The notes below the pieces were generated by a model. The model had not been told where the DNA came from and did not search any database. It was given only the letters and a program-made list of their open reading frames with translations. A program made the position numbers and the translations under genes. Positions 5,565-9,036 of a stretch of DNA of 9,036 nucleotides are shown here, one piece after another. Origin of the DNA: Gemmatimonadota bacterium (GTDB lineage Bacteria > Gemmatimonadota > Gemmatimonadetes > Longimicrobiales > Gaopeijiaceae). Position 1 is the stretch's first letter. Each line of letters begins with the position of its first letter. The stretch lies in NCBI GenBank assembly GCA_003695865.1, contig RFGQ01000059.1, positions 1 to 9,036 on the forward strand, in the 5' to 3' direction.

Positions 5565-6490
5565 CCCTCGAGCGTACCGCGCGAGCGCCGCACCGACTCG
5601 ACGTAGATCTCGTTCATGGGGCCGCGCGCCTTCCAACGTTCGAAGACCTGGTCCCACGTGATCTCGCCGTCCTCGAAGAGCCAGTGCTTCGCCTCGGCGT
5701 CGTACTGGCACGGGAAGGGATAGTCGAGCACGTACTGCTCGCTCTGCTCGTCGTAATGCGCGGGCACCTTCAGACCAAGGCCTTCGCACAGCGGCACCGT
5801 CGACGACATCCACACCTGGCGGAGCTGGTCGTTGGTGAGCCCCTTCAGCCGGTAATCGAGCTGGCCGCTGTGGCGCTTGAGGTCGTCGGGCAGCCCGAAC
5901 CACTCGAGCGTCATGGGGAACATCCAGTCCACCGCGCGCTGCAGCATCTCGCGCGCCTCCCCTCCGGCCTTCGCGAGCCGGCGCATCCACACCTCGCCGT
6001 GCCGCAGGTGGAAGGTCTCTTCCATGTCGACCTTCACCAGCGCCCGCTTCAGGGGGCCGTAGGACGTGTTCTGGTAGACGTCGGAGAGCAGCGTGATGCC
6101 CGCGCGGTCGAAGAACCCGTTCGCCACGACCAGCTCGGCCCAGTTGTCGAGGGGCTGATCGAAGCCGTAGGGGTGTTTGAACTCGTGCGGCTCGCGCCCG
6201 TAGACCAGTTGCTCCTTCGATTCGCCGAGGTCCTCGAGCAGCCGGTAGGCGATGTTGGCGTGCGCGAGCTCATCCTGAATGATCGCGTGCGCGCTGACCT
6301 GTGTGTTGGTCGAGGGCGCGTGCCGCGCCGCCATCCAGTACGAGGGCGCACTCATCAGCTCGGTGTCGGCCTGCACCGTGAGCTGAACCACCAGGGCCTT
6401 GCGGTACCCCTCGGTCATCTCGTCGACCGATTCGACGATGTACCCGTCCTGAACCCTGGCCTTGAGTTCCTCGTCGGTGAACGCTGCCAT
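5552..6490 (-). CDS. paaA: phenylacetyl-CoA 1,2-epoxidase catalytic subunit PaaA
   Basis: This 312-aa protein matches the family length. PaaA is the diiron subunit that inserts one oxygen of O2 into the ring of phenylacetyl-CoA, giving the 1,2-epoxide. Visible ferritin-fold ligand candidates are Glu44 (in ADTELMSAPSYW), Glu74-x-x-His77 (QDELAHANIAYRLLED), Asp128 (NGFFDRAG) and Glu158-x-x-His161 (DMEETFHLRHGE). Other family features are YGREPHEFKHP (97-107), the CoA-side region around LEWFGLPDD (195-203), and the C-terminal KARGPMNEIYVESVRRSRG (287-305). The ATG at 6490 has GGGAG 6 bases upstream. It is first in the operon and follows a sigma70-like promoter and a PaaR-type palindrome. The longer in-frame extension to 6574 would run through the promoter and is rejected. 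The electron-supplying reductase PaaE is not in this window. Confidence 0.96.
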   Translation of the reverse strand: MAAFTDEELKARVQDGYIVESVDEMTEGYRKALVVQLTVQADTELMSAPSYWMAARHAPSTNTQVSAHAIIQDELAHANIAYRLLEDLGESKEQLVYGREPHEFKHPYGFDQPLDNWAELVVANGFFDRAGITLLSDVYQNTSYGPLKRALVKVDMEETFHLRHGEVWMRRLAKAGGEAREMLQRAVDWMFPMTLEWFGLPDDLKRHSGQLDYRLKGLTNDQLRQVWMSSTVPLCEGLGLKVPAHYDEQSEQYVLDYPFPCQYDAEAKHWLFEDGEITWDQVFERWKARGPMNEIYVESVRRSRGTLEGWLN

Positions 6491-6518
6491 GCGATGCTCC
6501 CGCGTCGTCTCGGGTGTA

Positions 6519-6542
6519 GGGTTCGAACGCCCGTTCGAACCC
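6519..6542 (-). promoter_or_regulatory. PaaR-type operator: 24-bp perfect inverted repeat at the paaA promoter
   Basis: Two 11-base arms (GGGTTCGAACG and its exact complement) are separated by CC. The inner 14 bases (6524-6537) fit CNAACGNNCGTTNG, the consensus I recall for the TetR-family repressor PaaR of Thermus thermophilus, whose effector is phenylacetyl-CoA. The repeat begins 3 bases after the -10 box, so it covers the expected transcription start, a position where a bound repressor blocks initiation. I found no second copy in the window, and no TetR gene is present here. Confidence 0.75.
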
Positions 6543-6545
6543 CGG

Positions 6546-6574
6546 AGTGTACCCCGGCGTCCGGATGGGGTCAA
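6546..6574 (-). promoter_or_regulatory. sigma70-like promoter of the paa operon
   Basis: On the minus strand TTGACC (6574-6569, five of six) and TACACT (6551-6546, four of six) are separated by exactly 17 bases. The expected transcription start near 6539 falls in the palindrome, leaving a leader of about 50 bases before the paaA ATG. The promoter lies in the 124-bp gap after the MIP18 gene stop, so paaA can be transcribed independently of the two upstream genes. Confidence 0.6.
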
Positions 6575-6614
6575 TCGAAGGGATTCGCCGTCCGGCGGCG
6601 CGCCACGCGCTCCT

Positions 6615-6914
6615 CTAGAGCCCCAGGGAAGAGCGGATCAGAGGGCTGATGCGCTCGGGCGTCCACGGCGGATCGAACGTCAACTCCACCTCGGCGTTCT
6701 CGACCCCCTCCACCCCCAGAACGGCGTTGCGTGCATCTTCGACGATCTGCGGCGCCACCGGACAGAAGGGCGTCGTGAGCGACATGACCACGTGCACATC
6801 GCCGCCGTCGACTTCGATGTCGTAAATGAGGCCGAGCACCACCAGGTCGAGGTTGAGCTCGGGGTCCTTCACGCCCTTCAGGGCCCTGCGGATGTCCTTC
6901 TCGGTCACGCTCAT
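6615..6914 (-). CDS. MIP18/DUF59 family metal-sulfur cluster assembly factor
   Basis: This 99-aa stand-alone MIP18 domain reads ALKGVKDPELNLDLVVLGLIYDIEV (11-35) with the DPE motif, VHVVMSLTTPFCPVAPQIVED (40-60) with the conserved Cys51, and VELTFDPPWTPERISP (77-92). Single-domain members such as SufT act in Fe-S cluster maturation or carrier delivery in the cytoplasm. GAGGGGA lies 5 bases before the ATG at 6914. It is a distant paralogue of the PaaD MIP18 part encoded downstream but has no N-terminal extension, and it lies upstream of the paa promoter, with a 124-bp gap. It could be general Fe-S housekeeping or a helper for the same oxygenase; the neighbourhood alone does not decide. The 62 bp before it follow the cNMP/SpoIIE-like gene, so the two may be co-transcribed. 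Confidence 0.88.
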   Translation of the reverse strand: MSVTEKDIRRALKGVKDPELNLDLVVLGLIYDIEVDGGDVHVVMSLTTPFCPVAPQIVEDARNAVLGVEGVENAEVELTFDPPWTPERISPLIRSSLGL

Positions 6915-6976
6915 GCGCGTCCCCTCGGCTCGGGCCGCCGCGCCGGTCCCACGAGGGATCCGCGCACCGCCCGGTA

Positions 6977-8155
6977 TCAGTGTCTGCGAACGAAGAGGAC
7001 CGTGGCCTCGTCGACCGCCGCCTCGTCCGACTTGCGGAGCGCACGGTGCACGGTCGCCACGACCTCGCCCGCCGGCTTCTGCTGCAGGGTCGCGACCAGG
7101 TCGGCCACGCCTCGGAACAGGCCGGTCGAGCCGCGAGAAAGCACGATGGCCATGTCTCCCGGGCCCATCGGAACCGCCCGCTCCTGGTAGGCGAAGCCCG
7201 GCAGCATGCCGAGCGGCGGCCCCTGGGCCGGCAACTCCTCGAGTGTACCCTCGCGGCGCAGGATGGCTCCATGGACGGCCCCCGCGCTGGACCAGACCAG
7301 GCCGTCCTCGCCCGGTACCACCAGGGCGCAGGCAAGGGTCTGGGCCGAGCCCGGCACCGCGCTCTCTGCGAGCGCGTCGTTCACCCGCGCCAACAGCCGG
7401 TCGGGGCCGCCCGTGCGTCCGAATTCGAGGAAGAAGGCGCGCGCGAGAGCAAGGGCGACGGCGGGTGGTGGGCCCTCTCCCTGAACGGCCAACGCAGCCA
7501 TCGCACCCCCACCTCCGGGCAGCGGGATCGACACCCACGCGGTGTCTCCCGCGCCGTGGTCGGCCAGCATGGTCCCGCCGGCCAGGTCGTAACCCTCCAT
7601 GCGGGGGGCTTCGGACGGCAGCAGGGCCCGCTGCAAGGCGCGGTTCACATCGGCGGCGGGCGTCCCGCCGTCGGACTCGTGGGCGTGGGCCGCCCGCTCG
7701 GCGGCGGCGAAGCGAACGCCGAGCGCCCGCAGCGCTTTCGAAAGCGCGCGCATCATGCGGTAGGCGAGCGTGTCGTCGTCGAACAGGCGCTCGAAGTCCT
7801 CACGCGCCACGCTGATGAGCTGAGTCTCTTCCGCGGCGCGCGCCGTGGCCGAGCGGGGGGCATCGTCCAGCAGCGCCATCTCGCCGAACGCCTCTCCGGC
7901 CCGGCGCACGGCAAGCTTCTCTTCGTCGCCTTCGCCCAGCGACTTCACGATCTCGACCGCGCCACTGTAGACCACGTAGAACCGATCTCCCGGTTCGCCC
8001 TCCTCGAAAAGCACCTCGCCGGCCTCCGCCGACGAACCTTCGACGACCGCCGCGATCCGCTCGAGATCTTCGTCGGGCAGGCCGTCGAAGAGATTCACGC
8101 GGCGCAGGATCGCGACCACGTCCGCCGTCGAGTACGACCGTTCCTCTGGGGCCAC
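6977..8155 (-). CDS. cyclic-nucleotide-binding / SpoIIE-like (PP2C-type) fusion protein
   Basis: This 392-aa cytoplasmic protein has two parts. Residues about 17-130 are a CRP-type cNMP-binding domain: LFEEGEPGDRFYVVYSGAVEIV (49-70) and the phosphate-binding cassette FGEMALLDDAPRSATARA (90-107), with Glu92 and Arg101 intact, so cAMP or cGMP binding is plausible. Residues about 168-392 resemble a SpoIIE/RsbU phosphatase: DVNRALQRALLPSEAP, an AGAVHGAILRREGTLEELPAQGPPLG core (291-316), LxPGD near 331-334 and a terminal DEATVLFVRR. Several metal-site Asp positions are altered: the GGDxxD site reads GGTMLAD, the DVSGHG site AVQGEG, and the TDG site SRGST. Phosphatase activity may therefore be weak or lost. 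GTG 8155 is chosen for GGGAGG 6 bases upstream. No helix-turn-helix is seen. It is followed by the MIP18 gene. Confidence 0.85.
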   Translation of the reverse strand: MAPEERSYSTADVVAILRRVNLFDGLPDEDLERIAAVVEGSSAEAGEVLFEEGEPGDRFYVVYSGAVEIVKSLGEGDEEKLAVRRAGEAFGEMALLDDAPRSATARAAEETQLISVAREDFERLFDDDTLAYRMMRALSKALRALGVRFAAAERAAHAHESDGGTPAADVNRALQRALLPSEAPRMEGYDLAGGTMLADHGAGDTAWVSIPLPGGGGAMAALAVQGEGPPPAVALALARAFFLEFGRTGGPDRLLARVNDALAESAVPGSAQTLACALVVPGEDGLVWSSAGAVHGAILRREGTLEELPAQGPPLGMLPGFAYQERAVPMGPGDMAIVLSRGSTGLFRGVADLVATLQQKPAGEVVATVHRALRKSDEAAVDEATVLFVRRH

Positions 8156-8411
8156 TGAGCGCCTCCCACGAGTCCAGGGTTCGGAGCGACCCAATGTAGG
8201 GATCACCCCCGAGGGGAAAAAGGGAAGCGCGGTCCCCACGCCTGCCGTTCGGCGAGCTACCATCCGGCTCACCGGGCAATTGTACTGTAGGTTAATTAAC
8301 AACTATCGGAATCTTAAGAAATTCCTTGCGATCTACCGTGAGCCGTTCCCATTCTAGAAATGGCCGGGTTCGGAACCTCGACCGAAGTCGCCCCCAGACA
8401 AGAAGGACCGC
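8156..8411. promoter_or_regulatory. divergent intergenic region with an AT-rich island
   Basis: The 256 bases between the two divergent genes contain no credible gene. An AT-rich island (about 8278-8330) stands out sharply from the GC-rich surroundings and holds GTTAATTAAC (8291-8300, perfect palindrome), TCTTAAGA and, nearer the lipoprotein, TTCTAGAA. On the minus strand TACAAT (8284-8279) is a good -10 box for the cNMP/SpoIIE-like gene but has no convincing -35 partner. I could not place a clear plus-strand promoter; the lipoprotein transcript most likely starts within or just after the island. Confidence 0.45.
8162..8167 (-). promoter_or_regulatory. Shine-Dalgarno site deciding the start of the cNMP/SpoIIE-like gene
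   Basis: GGGAGG on the minus strand, 6 bases upstream of the GTG at 8155. It favours this start over in-frame alternatives up to 8302, whose translation is Arg/Pro-rich and unlike the rest of the protein. Confidence 0.65.
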
Positions 8412-9036
8412 ATGGCACCCCCCCGCGGCCCGTTTCACCGGGTCGCGCTCCTCGTCCTCTCCCTCCTTCCCGCCCTCGGAGGGTGCACCGACGCGCCTCT
8501 GGCCACTCCCGACGACGTGGCCGCCGTCGCGCGTCTGCTGCCCGTACTCCGCTACGCCGGCGACGCCGCGCGCACGGGCACGCCCGAAGAGGACGCGCTC
8601 GACGCCGCCTTCGACCGGGTGGACCGGTTTCGACTGATCGTGCGGCGCGTCGCGACCGGCGCGCTCGTGCTCGACACGACGCTCGTCGTCACGCCGGGGG
8701 CCGACGAGTACGATCTCTCGGTCGAGGTCACGGGCCTGCCGCCCGGGTCCGAGGTGGCGGTGGTGATCGTCGCCCTCGAGGGAGAGACCGTCCTGTTCGA
8801 ATCGCCGCCCGTGACGGTGGCCACGAGCGAGGCGGGCTCCGCCGACGCGCCCACGCCCTTCGAGGTCGAACTGACCTACATGGGCCCGGGCGCGCGCGCG
8901 ACCGCCGTCGAGCTCGACCGCGCAGGCCTGGTGCTCGAGCCGGGCGGTACCGCCTTCCTGGCCGCGCGCGTGCGCAACGACGACGCCAGCGACGCGGGCG
9001 ACGTGCCGCTCGCGTGGAGCGCGGACGACCCGGACG
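8412..9036 (+). CDS. lipoprotein, possibly with an Ig-like region (partial, runs off window)
   Basis: I translated this directly from ATG 8412; the frame is open to the window edge (208 codons). AGAAGGA ends 4 bases before the ATG. A signal peptide is clear: PRGPFHRVALLVLSLLPALGG, then Cys25, with lipobox LGGC, so it should be an envelope lipoprotein. Mature residues 32-75 are helical and acidic. Residues from about 75 are beta-rich: FRLIVRRVATGALVLDTTLVV, EYDLSVEVTGLPPGSEVAVVIVALEG and EVELTYMGPGARATAVEL. The end, GLVLEPGGTAFLAARVRNDD then VPLAWSADDPD, has the rhythm of bacterial Ig-like (Big) domains, where a claim of default value is followed by VxWSSxDP-like text. Function is unknown; surface binding or scaffolding is a guess. 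Confidence 0.8.
   Translation, partial: MAPPRGPFHRVALLVLSLLPALGGCTDAPLATPDDVAAVARLLPVLRYAGDAARTGTPEEDALDAAFDRVDRFRLIVRRVATGALVLDTTLVVTPGADEYDLSVEVTGLPPGSEVAVVIVALEGETVLFESPPVTVATSEAGSADAPTPFEVELTYMGPGARATAVELDRAGLVLEPGGTAFLAARVRNDDASDAGDVPLAWSADDPD

Noticed and set aside
6491..6574. N-terminal extension of PaaA by 28 residues
   Set aside because: It would run through the operator and reach the promoter's -35 box, lacks a ribosome site, and the family normally begins near the ATG at 6490.
5684..6649. 321-aa open frame on the plus strand
   Set aside because: Antisense to paaA and across its promoter; no recognisable domain.
6615..6914. Calling this MIP18 gene the operon's PaaD
   Set aside because: It lies upstream of the paa promoter, lacks a zinc ribbon, and the PaaD-like MIP18 with the expected end motif lies inside the operon at 5112-5564.
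6980..8158. 392-aa open frame on the plus strand
   Set aside because: Almost exact mirror of the cNMP/SpoIIE-like gene, whose cassette GEMALLDDAPRSAT is unmistakable; the mirror is a codon-bias shadow.
8291..8300. GTTAATTAAC palindrome as a replication-origin or integration site
   Set aside because: A single 10-bp palindrome in an AT-rich promoter gap, with no repeats, DnaA-box cluster, integrase or tRNA nearby.
1..9036. CRISPR arrays, tRNA or rRNA genes, insertion sequences
   Set aside because: No direct-repeat series, tRNA-like cloverleaf, rRNA segment, transposase or terminal repeats seen by eye in any gap.

Overview
The window is very GC-rich (about 70 % by eye) and gene-dense, with short intergenic gaps, several GTG starts, clear Shine-Dalgarno sites and two secreted lipoproteins. 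It looks like chromosomal DNA of a high-GC, diderm, aerobic bacterium. The mix of a compact non-proteobacterial paa cluster, a lipoprotein with a possible Ig-like region and orphan hypothetical genes would suit Gemmatimonadota or a similar soil phylum, but this lineage call is an inference and no marker gene is present.

Layout. (1) 1-1663, minus strand: the 5' end of a hydrophobic, probably membrane, protein (1-221) overlaps the stop codon of a PLP-dependent group II (aromatic-L-amino-acid type) decarboxylase (212-1663). (2) 1763-3446: a small 105-aa orphan on plus, a lipoprotein on minus, and a 184-aa orphan on plus. Both convergent junctions hold GC-rich inverted repeats. (3) 3478-6490, minus strand: the centrepiece, a six-gene phenylacetyl-CoA epoxidase operon in transcription order paaA, paaD MIP18 part, paaB, paaC, paaD zinc-ribbon part, AhpD/carboxymuconolactone-decarboxylase-like gene. 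Most junctions overlap (13-bp overlap, one 26-bp gap, then ATGA, GTGA, GTGA). (4) 6615-8155, minus strand: a second free-standing MIP18 (DUF59) protein preceded by a cyclic-nucleotide-binding/SpoIIE-like fusion protein. (5) 8156-8411: an AT-richer divergent promoter region. (6) 8412-end, plus strand: the start of another lipoprotein, cut by the window edge.

How the genes work together. PaaA (diiron catalytic subunit), PaaC and PaaB form the core of the multicomponent oxygenase that epoxidises the ring of phenylacetyl-CoA. PaaD belongs to the MIP18/SufT-type Fe-S maturation factors and normally carries a C-terminal zinc ribbon. Here its two domains are separate genes flanking paaB and paaC. 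The operon has a sigma70-like promoter (TTGACC, 17 bp, TACACT). A 24-bp perfect inverted repeat starts 3 bp after its -10 box and contains an exact match to the operator consensus I recall for Thermus PaaR (CNAACGNNCGTTNG). Phenylacetyl-CoA-responsive TetR-type control is therefore likely. The reductase gene paaE, the ligase paaK and paaR itself are not in the window.

Most notable observations: the split PaaD, the promoter/operator architecture, the CMD-family gene coupled to the end of the operon, and the cNMP-binding/SpoIIE-like fusion whose phosphatase metal ligands look largely eroded.
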